From Pseudomonadota bacterium (GTDB lineage: Bacteria > Pseudomonadota > Alphaproteobacteria > Sphingomonadales > Sphingomonadaceae): a stretch of DNA of 47,824 nt. The stretch lies in assembly GCA_029550345.1 (NCBI GenBank), contig JAKPHK010000045.1:1-47824 (forward strand). The letters are read 5' to 3'. A program made the position numbers and the translations under genes. Below are positions 16,515-25,992 of this stretch, one piece after another (within the stretch, counting starts at the first letter, position 1; every line of letters starts with the position of its first letter). The notes under the pieces were generated by a model. The model worked only from the letters and a program-made list of their open reading frames with translations, was not told the DNA's origin and searched no databases.

Positions 16515-17162
16515 ATGCGCAGCTGTGACCTGGCAATTCACGGACACGGGATGGCTCCGGGCCTGTTGGCGCTGTACCTGCTTGACCAAAAGCCCGAGCT
16601 GAATCTGCTATTGCTGCTTGGGGATGGCGCGGCTTGCGGCGAGGCACTGGAACCCGTTGTCGAAACCGCGCTGTCTGACAGCCTGCGTGCACTGATCGCC
16701 CCCTTCGTGGTCGCGAGTTGGCCAGGCTATGTCGTCTCGCGTGATGGCGAGACAGTCCAGCATGACAGCCCCGTGTTGCTGCTTGATCCGGTCCAGCTCT
16801 GGCTCGAATTGCAGGATCGCGTGCCCGGCGATGCCATCAGGACTGCTTGCAGCGGGATCGTTCGGCAGGGCAACCGGCTAAGCTGGTCTGGCGGCGCAGC
16901 CGAAGCGGCAGATTTCCTGAACCTGGCGGGACTGACCAAAACCGACGAGCAGTGCGAGATACTTGGCATCGAGCAGGTGCGCAAATTGACCCTGCCGGTC
17001 CTGGCCGATCTCGACAGCGAAAGGCCCGAAGGCGAAGGGATGCAGTTGCTTCCGCTTGGTGATGAGCGGGTTTTCATGCGCAGACGGCGCTGCACGGGCG
17101 ACCCGGAGGATGAGCTGATCAACGGCTTTGCCGCGTTGCTTTACCAGCTGACCGGCGGATAA
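16515..17162 (+). CDS. Shortened lycopene-cyclase-like protein
   Basis: A 215-residue protein resembling CrtY-type lycopene beta-cyclases: CDLAIHGHGMAPGLLALYLLD aligns with the N-terminal FAD/NAD-binding segment, PFVVASWPGYVV with the conserved WPGY region, and LGIEQVRKLTLPVLADLD with the segment before the product-site motif. It is little more than half of the normal length (about 380-400), the glycine-rich GGGLAxG loop is altered (GHGMAPG), and the C-terminal membrane-associated part is absent. There is no obvious internal frameshift. It may be a decayed or repurposed cyclase. No carotenoid genes are adjacent. The ribosome site is weak. Confidence 0.55.
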   Translation: MRSCDLAIHGHGMAPGLLALYLLDQKPELNLLLLLGDGAACGEALEPVVETALSDSLRALIAPFVVASWPGYVVSRDGETVQHDSPVLLLDPVQLWLELQDRVPGDAIRTACSGIVRQGNRLSWSGGAAEAADFLNLAGLTKTDEQCEILGIEQVRKLTLPVLADLDSERPEGEGMQLLPLGDERVFMRRRRCTGDPEDELINGFAALLYQLTGG

Positions 17163-17183
17163 TCCGCAGCGGCCTGCCCCCGG

Positions 17184-17540
17184 TCAGTCCTTTTTCAGTG
17201 CATCGCGCGCCGCATCGACCAGCCAGGCCGGTGCACTGATCCCCGGTTTGTCCGGCAGGATGTAGATTTCCAGCGGATGCCCCTCTTCCAGCCCCTGCCA
17301 TTTCGCCAGCGCGATCGTCGCGGCCCGGCGATAGTCGCGGCCATCAGGTCCAGTGTACTGGAAAGCGATCCGCCGTCCGCGCGATCCCGGCCCGCCCGCT
17401 CCGGTGCGAAACTTGCGGACAACCGTGGCGTTTGCCCTGGCCCCCTCATGCGCAAGGCGGGCGAACTGGAGGCCGCGCCAGACAAGGTTGCCGACGAACG
17501 CCAGCGCCATCAGCAAGGCCAGGATAAGAAGCGTACTCAT
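17184..17540 (-). CDS. DUF3592-like small membrane protein
   Basis: A 118-residue protein with one N-terminal membrane helix (about residues 3-20) and a soluble beta-rich part: ANATVVRKFRTG, RRIAFQYTGPDGRDYR and GLEEGHPLEIYILPDKP. This layout, a helix followed by a strand-rich domain ending in a VxYxPxxP-like motif, matches DUF3592 proteins. Function unknown. It lies 34 bases after the GST-fold gene on the same strand and may share its transcript. Confidence 0.65.
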   Translation of the reverse strand: MSTLLILALLMALAFVGNLVWRGLQFARLAHEGARANATVVRKFRTGAGGPGSRGRRIAFQYTGPDGRDYRRAATIALAKWQGLEEGHPLEIYILPDKPGISAPAWLVDAARDALKKD

Positions 17541-17574
17541 CCCGGCACTCTATTGCAAAGCGCGGCGCAGGCAA

Positions 17575-18246
17575 TCAGGCGTTGACATCGGCATAGTGGC
17601 TTGGCGGCTGGATCACTTCCATCCGTTCGGCCAGCAGCGGGCGGAAGCTGGGGCGGCTCTTGAACACCGAATACCAGCCCGCCGCCTGATCGTGCCCGGT
17701 CCAGTCAAGCCCGCCAAGGTAATCCGCGACAGAGATCTGCGCGGCGGCGGCAAGATCGGCCAGGCTCATCGTCGCACCGGCCAGCCAGGGTCGATGGTCG
17801 ATCAGATGGTCGATGTAATAGAGGTGTTCGTGCGCCAGCTTCATCGCCTCACGCAGGACGCGGCTATCGGGCGAAACGCGATAGACCAGCCGTTTCTTCA
17901 TCCGCTCGTGCAGCAAGGGGCCGGTAACGTCGCCAAAGAAATTCTCGTCAAACAGCGCGACCAGACGGCGGATTTCGGCGCGATTGGCGGCAGTGCCGTT
18001 GATCATCGGCGCCTTTTCGACCGTTTCTTCAAAATATTCGCAGATCGCCCGGCTATCGACCAGGGTCAGCCCCTTGGCCGGATCGTGCAGTACCGGGGTG
18101 CGTCCGGCGGGATTGAGCGCGAGGAATTCGTCGCGCCCTTCCCACGGATTTTCGCGCCACAGGTCATAGCCGACGCCCTTCTCGCTCAGCAGCAGGCGAA
18201 CCTTGCGGCTGAAGGGGCACAGAGGGAATTGGAAGAGTTGCCACAT
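17575..18246 (-). CDS. fzlA: GST-fold protein, FtsZ-binding FzlA-like
   Basis: A 223-residue glutathione S-transferase-fold protein. The N-terminal thioredoxin-like domain reads LFQFPLCPFSRKVRLLLSEKG, with NPAGRTPVL and LVDSRAICEYFEE, and the all-helical domain contains LAGATMSLADLAAAAQISVADYLG. The ending PPSHYADVNA is like the conserved tail of FzlA, the FtsZ-associated division factor of Caulobacter and other alphaproteobacteria, which does not act as a normal GST. I base the call on the N-terminal motif and this tail; an ordinary GST cannot be excluded. Confidence 0.75.
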   Translation of the reverse strand: MWQLFQFPLCPFSRKVRLLLSEKGVGYDLWRENPWEGRDEFLALNPAGRTPVLHDPAKGLTLVDSRAICEYFEETVEKAPMINGTAANRAEIRRLVALFDENFFGDVTGPLLHERMKKRLVYRVSPDSRVLREAMKLAHEHLYYIDHLIDHRPWLAGATMSLADLAAAAQISVADYLGGLDWTGHDQAAGWYSVFKSRPSFRPLLAERMEVIQPPSHYADVNA

Positions 18247-18327
18247 GGCACCTCCCCATGCCGGAGCGCGATTCGCGCTTCAACCCGTGCGCGGCAGGCC
18301 GAAGCGAGAATAGAGGTGGAAAACTTT

Positions 18328-19206
18328 TCAATGCCCCTTGAACAGCAGGCCTTCGCGCAGGCCCGCGTTCGAGACCACCAGCTCCCGCGCTCCGGTCGCA
18401 GAAGCCAAGGCCCTGAGCAGCGCCGAAGCGTGGCCGAGCTGCGCCGCACGGGCCGAGCTGACACCCGGGATTGCGGCCAGCCGCCGCGGGCCAAGTTCGC
18501 GGAACATCGCCTTGAGCTGGCGGCTCTGGTTGGCCGAAAAGGCCTCACCCCGCGAACCGCCAAACAGGTGGACCCGCGCCTTGTCGAGCGCCCGCCAGGC
18601 GCCGCCTACCAGCAACAATTGCTCCCCTGACTTGAGCCGGGCCCAGCCCTGCCCCGCCAGCAGGCTATCCAGCGCTCCGCGCAACTGCCCCTGCCCCCGC
18701 GCCCGAATTGCGGCAACCGGCATGATCCCGAGGCGAAATGAAGCGCATTGGTGGACGTGGTCATCACCGATGCGCGCCAGTTCAAGGCTGCCGCCGCCCA
18801 GATCGGCGACCAACCCGGTCGCGCCCGGGTGTGAAGCGATCACCCCCCAGGCCGAAGCGCGCGCCTCATCCTCGCCCGAGAGCAAGCGCACCGGCAGGCC
18901 GAGCGCGCGGACCTTGTCCAGAAACTGCGGTCCATTGGCGGCATCGCGCACCGCTGCCGTCGCCACGACTTGCAGCGTTTTGGGTTCGATCAGGCGGATC
19001 AGCGCCGCAAACCGTTCCAACGCATCCAGCGCCAGCGACACGCTGCGCCGATCGAGCTTGCCGCGCGCCACCACGCCCCGGCCGAGCCCGGCCATCAGCT
19101 TGTCGTCATACAGGATGTCCGGCGCACGCCGATCCCCGCCGAACACGACCAGCCGGATCGAATTGGATCCGATATCGACGATTGCGTGGCGGGCGGGTTT
19201 GGACAT
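18328..19206 (-). CDS. Ppx/GppA-family phosphatase (exopolyphosphatase-like)
   Basis: A 292-residue ASKHA-fold phosphatase. Motifs: IVDIGSNSIRLVVFGG (phosphate loop 1), VATAAVRDAANG, LLSGEDEARASAWG, LVADLGGGSLELARIG (phosphate loop 2) and the end NAGLREGLLF. This is the short form without the HD-like C-terminal domain of E. coli Ppx/GppA, which is common in alphaproteobacteria. Substrate, polyphosphate or guanosine pentaphosphate, cannot be told from sequence. No gene partner is evident. Confidence 0.92.
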   Translation of the reverse strand: MSKPARHAIVDIGSNSIRLVVFGGDRRAPDILYDDKLMAGLGRGVVARGKLDRRSVSLALDALERFAALIRLIEPKTLQVVATAAVRDAANGPQFLDKVRALGLPVRLLSGEDEARASAWGVIASHPGATGLVADLGGGSLELARIGDDHVHQCASFRLGIMPVAAIRARGQGQLRGALDSLLAGQGWARLKSGEQLLLVGGAWRALDKARVHLFGGSRGEAFSANQSRQLKAMFRELGPRRLAAIPGVSSARAAQLGHASALLRALASATGARELVVSNAGLREGLLFKGH

Positions 19207-19299
19207 CGCGGAAATGGTAAGCCCTGCGCCGGGCTGCGGCCAGAGCCCTGGCGCGCTTATCCCGGGTTCGTTTGCGGATTAGAGCGGTTTCCACCCATT

Positions 19300-19701
19300 C
19301 TATTGCGCTTTTGGCGCGGCTTCGGGTGCGACGGCAGCGAACAGCGGCAGGCAGCGGTTGAACTGATCATCCAGGGCCTTTGCCGGATCGGGCGAAGCGG
19401 CGATCTGTTCCTGCACTTCGTTGACCCGGGCCATGAAATAGGGCCGCATATCCTCAACCGGCATCTTGCGCTCATTAATCAGCCGCAGGCCGGTTTCGAC
19501 AAAGAAGGCCCGGCCTGGCTCATCCATCGCCGGATAGTGGGCAACGGCAGACTTCCCGGCATCCTGTTCCCGGGCGATCAAGGCGAAGATCACCGAGCAA
19601 TGAACCTGCTCGTCAAGGTCGGGTTGGACCGGATCGGCAGCAGCGCCAAGCGGCAAGGTCGTCAGCACCAGCGCGATCAGGAAAGTCAAAGGCTTTTGCA
19701 T
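19300..19701 (-). CDS. Small exported protein of unknown function
   Basis: A 133-residue protein starting at ATG 19701, with a signal peptide (MQKPLTFLIALVLTTLPLGA, cleavage near AAADP). The mature part is helical, with two cysteines (QVHCSVIF, FNRCLPLF) that could be bridged, and a tail rich in alanine. Not recognised as a named family. Divergent from the VOC gene with about 110 bases between starts. Confidence 0.75.
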   Translation of the reverse strand: MQKPLTFLIALVLTTLPLGAAADPVQPDLDEQVHCSVIFALIAREQDAGKSAVAHYPAMDEPGRAFFVETGLRLINERKMPVEDMRPYFMARVNEVQEQIAASPDPAKALDDQFNRCLPLFAAVAPEAAPKAQ

Positions 19702-19814
19702 TGCGCGGTGGTAAACCTGCCGCCCTGTCCCGGCAACCGGTCTTTCGATTGACCGCCGACGCCGAAGCGATACACGTAGCGAATCGCAACCGAAAAAGAG
19801 AGAGAGGCACAGCG

Positions 19815-20192
19815 ATGTATTCCCACATGATGGTCGGCAGCAACGACATCGAGCGCTCCAAAAAGTTCTATGATGCGACCTTCGCCGCGATCGGCGGAAA
19901 TCCGGGTATCCAGGATGATAAAGGCCGCCTGATCTATATGTACAACGGCGGGCTGTTTCTGGTGACCAAGCCGATTGACGGCGAGCCAGCCACTCCCGGT
20001 AACGGCATGACGATCGGCATCGCCATGGAAACATCCGATCAGGCCGATGCCTGGCACGCAGCAGGCGTTGCCGCAGGCGGCAAGGCGATCGAAGACCCGC
20101 CGGGCGTGCGCGACAGCGCAACAATGACGCTTTACCTCGCCTATCTGCGCGATCCGGACGGCAACAAGCTCTGCGCGCTCAAGCGGATGTGA
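19815..20192 (+). CDS. VOC-family (glyoxalase-like) protein
   Basis: A 125-residue metal-dependent fold protein of the vicinal-oxygen-chelate family: MYSHMMVGSNDIERSKKFYD, with a metal-ligand histidine near the start, and the terminal YLRDPDGNKLCALKR. ATG 19815 follows a purine-rich GAGAGAGG ribosome site. The stop overlaps the fdhD start by one base (TGATG), so the two are probably co-translated. The substrate is unknown; family members include lactoylglutathione lyase and dioxygenases. Confidence 0.9.
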   Translation: MYSHMMVGSNDIERSKKFYDATFAAIGGNPGIQDDKGRLIYMYNGGLFLVTKPIDGEPATPGNGMTIGIAMETSDQADAWHAAGVAAGGKAIEDPPGVRDSATMTLYLAYLRDPDGNKLCALKRM

Positions 20193-20962
20193 TGATGCCC
20201 ATCGCCATCGGTGCTGATGGCTCCCGCCGCGCGGAAAGCCGCGTCTGGGTGCCCGAAGTGCCGGTGGCGCTGGAATTCAACGGCTTGTCCTATGCGGTGA
20301 TGATGGCCACGCCGCAGGACCTTGAAGACTTCGCCACCGGCTTCGCGCTGAACGAAGGACTGGCGGCGAACCCCGCCGAAATAACCGACATCGCGGTGGC
20401 CGAAGTGGCGCAGGGATGGATCGTCCGCGCCCGTCTCTCCGGCCTGGGAATCGACAAGCTGACCGATCGGGTCCGCAGCCGGGTGGCAGAATCGAGCTGC
20501 GGGCTGTGCGGAATCGAGAATCTGGCAGAAGTCGCCCGCGCCCTGCCTCCGGTCGCCAGCCACGCAGCGGTGGCGCCTACCGCGATTTTCGCCGCGCTGG
20601 GCCAATTGCGCGCGTCCCAGCCGCTGGGCCGCGAAACCGATGCAGCCCACGCTGCCGCCTGGGTCTCGGCGGAAGGCGCCATCGGCCTGATCCGTGAAGA
20701 CGTTGGCCGCCACAACGCGCTGGACAAACTGACCGGTGCCATGGCCCGCAGCGGCCACCCGCTCTCGCCCGGCTTCGTGCTCTCCACCGCGCGGTGCAGT
20801 TACGAGATCGTCGAAAAGGCGGTTCGCGCGGGGGCGACCACGCTGGTCACCGTATCGCTCCCGACCACCATGGCGGTGGAGCGTGCGTGTGCTGCTGGTC
20901 TAAGCCTGTGGTGCCTGGCGCGTGACGATGCAGTAACGCTGGTTCACGATGGTTCAGCGTGA
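20192..20962 (+). CDS. fdhD: Formate dehydrogenase accessory sulfurtransferase FdhD
   Basis: A 256-residue protein that transfers sulfur to the molybdenum cofactor of formate dehydrogenase. The family motif is present as SSCGLCGIENL (CxxC), with EDFATGFALNEG near the N-terminus, REDVGRHNALDKLTG, and STARCSYEIVEKAVRAG. No formate dehydrogenase genes are in the window. ATG 20192 or 20195 may be used; both fit. The last nine bases overlap the convergent metW end. Confidence 0.95.
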   Translation: MMPIAIGADGSRRAESRVWVPEVPVALEFNGLSYAVMMATPQDLEDFATGFALNEGLAANPAEITDIAVAEVAQGWIVRARLSGLGIDKLTDRVRSRVAESSCGLCGIENLAEVARALPPVASHAAVAPTAIFAALGQLRASQPLGRETDAAHAAAWVSAEGAIGLIREDVGRHNALDKLTGAMARSGHPLSPGFVLSTARCSYEIVEKAVRAGATTLVTVSLPTTMAVERACAAGLSLWCLARDDAVTLVHDGSA

Positions 20963-21544
20963 CAGCATGAACACCGCGTGTTCGGCCCGCCAATTGGCAA
21001 CCGCCGCGCCGATCTGGTGATCGCCGGACAGAAACCACTCACCCTCAAGCCGGATTCCCTTCAGGCGGACAAGCTCCCGAAAGTCGGCGATGGTCAGGTT
21101 ATGGATGTTGGCCGTGGCGTACCATGGAACCGGCAGGGACCGCGTCATCGGCATCCGGCCATGCCAGAGCAGACTGCCCCGAACTTTCCAGAATCCGAAA
21201 TTCGGAAACGATACAAAGGCCTTGCGCCCGACTCTTAGCAGCTCGTCGAGCACCAGATCGGGCCGCTTGGTGGTTTGCAGTGTCTGGCTGAGGATCGCGT
21301 AATCGAACGCGGCATCGGGATAGTCGGCCAGATCGGTGTCGGCATCGCCCTGCATCACCGACAGCCCCTTGGCGACGCATTCCGCCACGCCGAGCGGATC
21401 AAGCTCCATCCCGCGCGCATCGACCTGCCGGGCATCGCGCAGCGCCGCCATCAGCACCCCATCGCCGCAGCCGATATCAAGCACCCGCGTCCCCGCGGCA
21501 ACATTGGCGGCGATGATCGCCAGATCCGGGCGAAGCGCGCTCAT
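20954..21544 (-). CDS. metW: MetW, methionine biosynthesis methyltransferase-like protein
   Basis: A 196-residue class I methyltransferase-fold protein that works with MetX in homoserine acylation for methionine synthesis. The SAM-type loop is [15 protein letters not shown], followed by [25 protein letters not shown] and [10 protein letters not shown], the characteristic MetW sequence. Its start overlaps the metX stop by 4 bases, the classical metXW arrangement. Confidence 0.96.
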   Translation of the reverse strand: MSALRPDLAIIAANVAAGTRVLDIGCGDGVLMAALRDARQVDARGMELDPLGVAECVAKGLSVMQGDADTDLADYPDAAFDYAILSQTLQTTKRPDLVLDELLRVGRKAFVSFPNFGFWKVRGSLLWHGRMPMTRSLPVPWYATANIHNLTIADFRELVRLKGIRLEGEWFLSGDHQIGAAVANWRAEHAVFMLSR

Positions 21545-22677
21545 TGGTTGAGGAACCCCGCAATGACCCGGTCCTGCGCCGGAACGTCGAGCAGGAAGCT
21601 GTCATGCCCGAACGGCGCGGACAGTTCGACGAAGGAAACCGGCGCGCCCGCGGCGTTGAGCGCGTGGGCGATCACCCGGCTTTCAGCGGTGGGATAGAGC
21701 CAGTCGGTATCGAAGCTGATCAGGCAGAACCGTGCGGCACTGCCTGCGAAAGCCTCTGCCAGCTTGCCGCCGTGTTCCTCGGCCAGATCGAAATAGTCCA
21801 TCGCCCGAGTAATATAGAGGTAGGAGTTGGCATCGAATCGATCAGTAAAGCTCAGCCCCTGGTGGCGCAGATAGCTTTCGACCTGGAAATCGGCGTCGAA
21901 GCCAAAGGTCTTGGCATCGCGGTTTTGCAGACGGCGGCCGAATTTCTCGGTCAGTCCCGCTTCGGACAGATAGGTGATGTGCGCCGCCATCCGGGCGACC
22001 GCAAGGCCGTTCTCTGGCCCCTTGCCAGCGCCATGGTAATCGCCGCCTTTCCACTTCGGATCGGCCATGATCGCCTGACGGCCAACCTCGTGAAAGGCGA
22101 TATTCTGGGCCGAATGCCGTGCGGTGGAAGCGATCACCAGCACGGCGCGGGTCCGCTCGGGCCAGTTCGCAGCGAACGACAGCGCCTGCATCCCGCCCAT
22201 CGACCCGCCGATCACCGCATGAACCTGGTCGATCCCGAACACGTCGAGCAGCGCCACTTGGGCGCGGACCATGTCGCGGATCGTGATCACCGGAAAGCGC
22301 ATCGCCCACGGTTTGCCATCTTCATGCAGGCTGGCCGGGCCTGTCGAGCCCATGCAGCCACCCAGCACATTGGCGCAAATCACAAAGAAACGATCGGTGT
22401 CGATCACCTTGCCGGGGCCGACCGACTTGCTCCACCAGCCGGGTTTGCCGGTGCGCGGATGGGTGCTGACCACGTGCTGATCCATGGTCAGGGCATGAAA
22501 CAGCAGGATCGCGTTGGACTTTTCGGGGTTGAGCGTACCGATCGTTTCAAAGGCGACCTCAACCCGGGGCAGGCTCTGCCCGCCATCAAGCGGCAGCGGC
22601 GCGGGAAGCACCAGCGTATCGTTGACCAGGTTGAGCTCTGCCGCCGTCATCTGCGCCGCTTGGGCGACGAGAAGCAT
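21541..22677 (-). CDS. metX: Homoserine O-acetyltransferase MetX
   Basis: An alpha/beta-hydrolase-fold acyltransferase, 378 residues from ATG 22677. The nucleophile elbow is [10 protein letters not shown], the acid is in [10 protein letters not shown] and the histidine in FGHDSFLLD. Also conserved are HALTMDQHV and [13 protein letters not shown]. The start is uncertain: ATG 22677 has GGGA eight bases upstream, ATG 22650 lacks a clear site, and ATG 22728 would run into hisC. About 40 bases separate it from the divergent hisC start. Whether it uses acetyl- or succinyl-CoA depends on a few residues I did not model. Confidence 0.93.
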   Translation of the reverse strand: MLLVAQAAQMTAAELNLVNDTLVLPAPLPLDGGQSLPRVEVAFETIGTLNPEKSNAILLFHALTMDQHVVSTHPRTGKPGWWSKSVGPGKVIDTDRFFVICANVLGGCMGSTGPASLHEDGKPWAMRFPVITIRDMVRAQVALLDVFGIDQVHAVIGGSMGGMQALSFAANWPERTRAVLVIASTARHSAQNIAFHEVGRQAIMADPKWKGGDYHGAGKGPENGLAVARMAAHITYLSEAGLTEKFGRRLQNRDAKTFGFDADFQVESYLRHQGLSFTDRFDANSYLYITRAMDYFDLAEEHGGKLAEAFAGSAARFCLISFDTDWLYPTAESRVIAHALNAAGAPVSFVELSAPFGHDSFLLDVPAQDRVIAGFLNQ

Positions 22678-22717
22678 ACTGTCAATTCCCGGCAAGCCTG
22701 CTAAGGGCCAGCGCGCT

Positions 22718-23818
22718 ATGTCAGGCACGCCTCAACCCAAGCCATGGATCGCCGCGATCCACGCCTATGTCCCCGGCAAGAGCGCCGGTGCGGACGGCAA
22801 GCCGCTGGTCAAGCTTTCCGCCAACGAGAACCCGTTGGGTTGCAGCCCGGCAGCACTGGCCGCGCGCGCAGAGGCCGCACCCGCCGAGCGCTATCCTGAT
22901 CCTGACAGCAAAGCGCTGCGCGCGGCGATCGGCAATGTCCATGGCATCCCGGCCGACCGGATCGTGATGGGTACCGGATCGGACGAGCTGCTGCACCTTG
23001 CTGCACAGGGCTATGCCGCACTCGGGGACGAGGTGATCTACGTCCGCTATGGCTTTTCAGTCTATGACATTGCTGCCCGCCGCTGCGGCGCGACGCCGGT
23101 GGTGGCGCCCGACGCCGACTATGGCACTGATGTCGATGCGCTGCTGGCACTTGTGAACGAACGGACACGGGTGGTTTTTCTCGCCAACCCGAACAATCCC
23201 ACCGGGAGCTACCTGCCACGCGGAGACATCGCCCGGCTCCACGCCGCCCTGCCTGGCAATGTCCTGCTGGTGATCGATCAGGCCTATGGCGAATATGTTT
23301 CGGCCGACGATCAGGACGGCGCGCTCGCTCTGGCGGCGGCGCACGGCAACGTGCTGGTGACGCGGACCTTTTCTAAGATCTATGGCCTGGCCGGAGAGCG
23401 CATCGGCTGGGCTACCGGGGCTGCGGCGCTTATCGACACGCTCAACCGTATTCGCGGGCCTTTCAATGTCTCGAACAGTGGGCAGGCGATGGCTCTGGCG
23501 GCGGTGAAGGACCAAGATTTTGTTTCCCGTGCGCGGGACCATAACCGGATCGAACGCACCCGCTTTGCCGCCGCCATGCAGGCGCTGGGCAACCACGGCC
23601 TGCGTCCCCTGCCGAGCGAGGCGAACTTCGTGCTGGTACTGTTCGAAGGGCGGCTCACCGCCGAAGCGGCCTACGAAGGCCTGGCCCAGCGAGGCTATAT
23701 CGTGCGCTGGCTGCCGAACCAGGGGCTGGGCCATGGCCTCAGGATCACGATCGGCACCGCCGCGCAGATGGACGCGATTTCCGCCGCGATCGCCGAAATG
23801 GCGGAGGGCGCACAATGA
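22718..23818 (+). CDS. hisC: Histidinol-phosphate / aromatic aminotransferase
   Basis: A 366-residue PLP enzyme of fold type [10 protein letters not shown] opens it; the PLP-binding set is NPNNPTG (N159), DQAYGEY (D187, Y190) and the Schiff-base lysine in [15 protein letters not shown] (K220). Because tyrA follows with a 4-base overlap, this copy may act in tyrosine and phenylalanine synthesis as well as, or instead of, histidine synthesis, as the alphaproteobacterial HisC2 pairing suggests. ATG 22718 fits the family N-terminus. Confidence 0.93.
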   Translation: MSGTPQPKPWIAAIHAYVPGKSAGADGKPLVKLSANENPLGCSPAALAARAEAAPAERYPDPDSKALRAAIGNVHGIPADRIVMGTGSDELLHLAAQGYAALGDEVIYVRYGFSVYDIAARRCGATPVVAPDADYGTDVDALLALVNERTRVVFLANPNNPTGSYLPRGDIARLHAALPGNVLLVIDQAYGEYVSADDQDGALALAAAHGNVLVTRTFSKIYGLAGERIGWATGAAALIDTLNRIRGPFNVSNSGQAMALAAVKDQDFVSRARDHNRIERTRFAAAMQALGNHGLRPLPSEANFVLVLFEGRLTAEAAYEGLAQRGYIVRWLPNQGLGHGLRITIGTAAQMDAISAAIAEMAEGAQ

Positions 23819-24726
23819 GCTTCGAACGTGTTGCGATCATCGGTCTGGGGCTGCTGGGCGGTTCGATCGGGTTGGCCGTGCGCGAGTGCCTGCCCGGCGT
23901 AGCCACCACTGGGTACGACGCCGATCCCGCCACCCGTGCCCGCGCCGCTGAGCGCGGACTGGTCGGCCAGGTTTGTGACGACCCCGCCGATGCGGTGCGC
24001 AATGCCGATCTGGTGATCCTGTGCGTCCCGGTCGGCGCGATGGGTGCAGCGGCCCGGGCCATTGCTCCGTACCTGACGCAAGGGGTTCTGGTCAGCGACG
24101 TCGGCTCGTCCAAACAGACCGTCGCCGCCGCCCTGGCCGAAGCGCTGCCCGGCGTCGCGGTGATCCCGGCCCATCCCGTGGCCGGGACCGAGCGGTCTGG
24201 CGCGGATGCCGGCTTTGCCAGCCTGTTCCGGCACCGCTGGTGCATCATTACCCCGCCTGCCGGTGCCGATCCCGGCCAGCTGGCTTCGCTTTCCACGTTC
24301 TGGGAAGCACTTGGCGCCGAGGTGGAAATCATGGATGCGCGCCACCACGATATGGTTCTGGCGGTCACCAGCCACCTGCCGCACCTGATCGCCTATACCA
24401 TCGTCGGCACCGCCTCAGACCTTGAGGGCGTAACCGAAAGCGAAGTGATCAAGTATTCAGCCGGGGGCTTCCGGGATTTTACCCGCATCGCTGCCTCTGA
24501 CCCGACAATGTGGCGCGACGTGTTCCTGACCAACAAGGACGCCGTGCTGGAAATGCTGCAACGCTTCACCGAAGACCTGACCGCGCTGCAACGTGCGATC
24601 CGGGTGGGTGACGGGGCGCAGCTGTTTGACCATTTCGAACGGACCCGCGCGATCCGCCGCTCGATCATCGAGGAAGGTCAGGACGATGCCCGGCCCGACT
24701 TCGGGCGGAGCGATCACGGCAGCTGA
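23815..24726 (+). CDS. tyrA: Prephenate/arogenate dehydrogenase TyrA
   Basis: A 303-residue NAD(P)-dependent dehydrogenase in tyrosine synthesis. The dinucleotide motif is [23 protein letters not shown], the catalytic-site [12 protein letters not shown] with its histidine, and [11 protein letters not shown] follow. No chorismate mutase domain is fused. ATG overlaps the aminotransferase stop by 4 bases. Confidence 0.96.
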   Translation: MSFERVAIIGLGLLGGSIGLAVRECLPGVATTGYDADPATRARAAERGLVGQVCDDPADAVRNADLVILCVPVGAMGAAARAIAPYLTQGVLVSDVGSSKQTVAAALAEALPGVAVIPAHPVAGTERSGADAGFASLFRHRWCIITPPAGADPGQLASLSTFWEALGAEVEIMDARHHDMVLAVTSHLPHLIAYTIVGTASDLEGVTESEVIKYSAGGFRDFTRIAASDPTMWRDVFLTNKDAVLEMLQRFTEDLTALQRAIRVGDGAQLFDHFERTRAIRRSIIEEGQDDARPDFGRSDHGS

Positions 24727-24745
24727 GCAGTCTGTTCAGCTCAGC
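24722..24745. terminator. Possible bidirectional terminator hairpin
   Basis: GCTGAGC and GCTCAGC form a 7-base stem around a 10-base loop, spanning the 9-base gap between the ends of tyrA (+) and the NRAMP-type gene (-). There is no T run, so termination is only suggested by position. Confidence 0.4.
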
Positions 24746-25992
24746 AGGAAGACTGCGGCCACAACCCACATCACCGCAGTGGAAAGCCAGCCGCCGAATT
24801 CCAGCCAGCCGGAAATCGCCAGATCGCCCATGACCTTGCGATTGCGGGCGATCAGCATGGTCACCACCATCAGCGGCGGGGCCAGCAGACCGTTGATCAC
24901 CGCGGTCCAGTAAAGCGCGCGCATCGGATCGACATTTACGCCGTTGAGCGCGACACCGCCCAGCGTGGCCGCTGCGATCGCGCCATAAAATGCCTTTGCC
25001 TCACGCGGTTTGCGGTCCAGCCCTTCGACCCAGCCGAAAGTCTCGCTCATCGCGTAGGCTGCGCTTCCGGCCAGAATCGGCACCGCCAGCAGACCGGTGC
25101 CGATGATCCCGACCGCGAACAGCGCGAAGGCGAAATCCCCCGCAATCGGTCGCAGCGCCTCGGCCGCCTGGGCCGCGCTCTGGATGTCGGTCACGCCATT
25201 GGCGTTGAGGGTCGCCGCCGTGGCAACGATGATGAACAGCGCGGTGAGATGCGAAAAGGCCATGCCAACCAGAGTGTCGGTGCGAATCCGCTTCAACTCC
25301 TGCCCGGCGCGGCGTGGGCTGACGTGGAGTGGCTTGATATGGCGGCGATGCTGCTCCTCAACCTCCTGCCCGGCCTGCCAGAAAAACAGGTATGGGCTGA
25401 TCGTCGTGCCGAAGATCGCCACCAGCGCCATGGCGTGATCGCGATCAAAGCTGAAGTGCGGCACGACAATATCCAGCAGCGCCGTTTCCCAGGGCACGTC
25501 AGCCACGAACACCACCCCGACATAGGCAAACAGCGAAAGCGTGGTCCATTTCAGGATCCGCTCGTACCTGGAATAGCTGAGGAACACTTCCAGCCCCACG
25601 CTGATCAGCCCGAACAGCGCGGTATAAAGCAGCACCGGGCCGGGCACGATCAGGGCGAGTACGGCGCCCATCGCCCCCAGATCGGCCCCGATGTTGATGA
25701 CATTGGCGATCAGCAGCAGCCCCAGCGCGATCCGCAGAACCCACCGCGGATAGTACCGCCGCAGGTTCTGGGCGATGCCGCGCCCGGTTGTCGCCCCGAT
25801 CCGCGCGCAGATCGCCTGGATCGAGGCGAGAAGCGGAAAGCCGAAGAACATCGTCCAGGCCAGGCCATAGCCGAACTGCGCGCCGACCTGGCTGTAGGTG
25901 CCAATGCCCGATGGATCATCGTCCGCCGCGCCCGTAACCAGCCCCGGCCCCAGCACCTCCAGCGGAGAGCGCTTTTCCTTATTACTGCTCAT
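24736..25992 (-). CDS. NRAMP-related divalent metal transporter
   Basis: A 418-residue membrane transporter with about 11 hydrophobic segments. Helix 1 reads GAADDDPSGIGTYSQ where classical NRAMPs have DPGN, and the helix 6 site reads TTISPYLFFWQ (196-206) instead of the metal-binding MPH motif. These differences match NRAMP-related proteins that do not move manganese or iron in the usual way, some of which move magnesium. Its start overlaps the plsC stop by 4 bases, making it the last gene of the ftsE-ftsX-ydcF-plsC run. Metal choice is inference. Confidence 0.88.
   Translation of the reverse strand: MSSNKEKRSPLEVLGPGLVTGAADDDPSGIGTYSQVGAQFGYGLAWTMFFGFPLLASIQAICARIGATTGRGIAQNLRRYYPRWVLRIALGLLLIANVINIGADLGAMGAVLALIVPGPVLLYTALFGLISVGLEVFLSYSRYERILKWTTLSLFAYVGVVFVADVPWETALLDIVVPHFSFDRDHAMALVAIFGTTISPYLFFWQAGQEVEEQHRRHIKPLHVSPRRAGQELKRIRTDTLVGMAFSHLTALFIIVATAATLNANGVTDIQSAAQAAEALRPIAGDFAFALFAVGIIGTGLLAVPILAGSAAYAMSETFGWVEGLDRKPREAKAFYGAIAAATLGGVALNGVNVDPMRALYWTAVINGLLAPPLMVVTMLIARNRKVMGDLAISGWLEFGGWLSTAVMWVVAAVFLLS

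Noticed and set aside
21544..22704. Plus-strand frame opposite metX
   Set aside because: Antisense shadow; the MetX catalytic motifs are on the minus strand.
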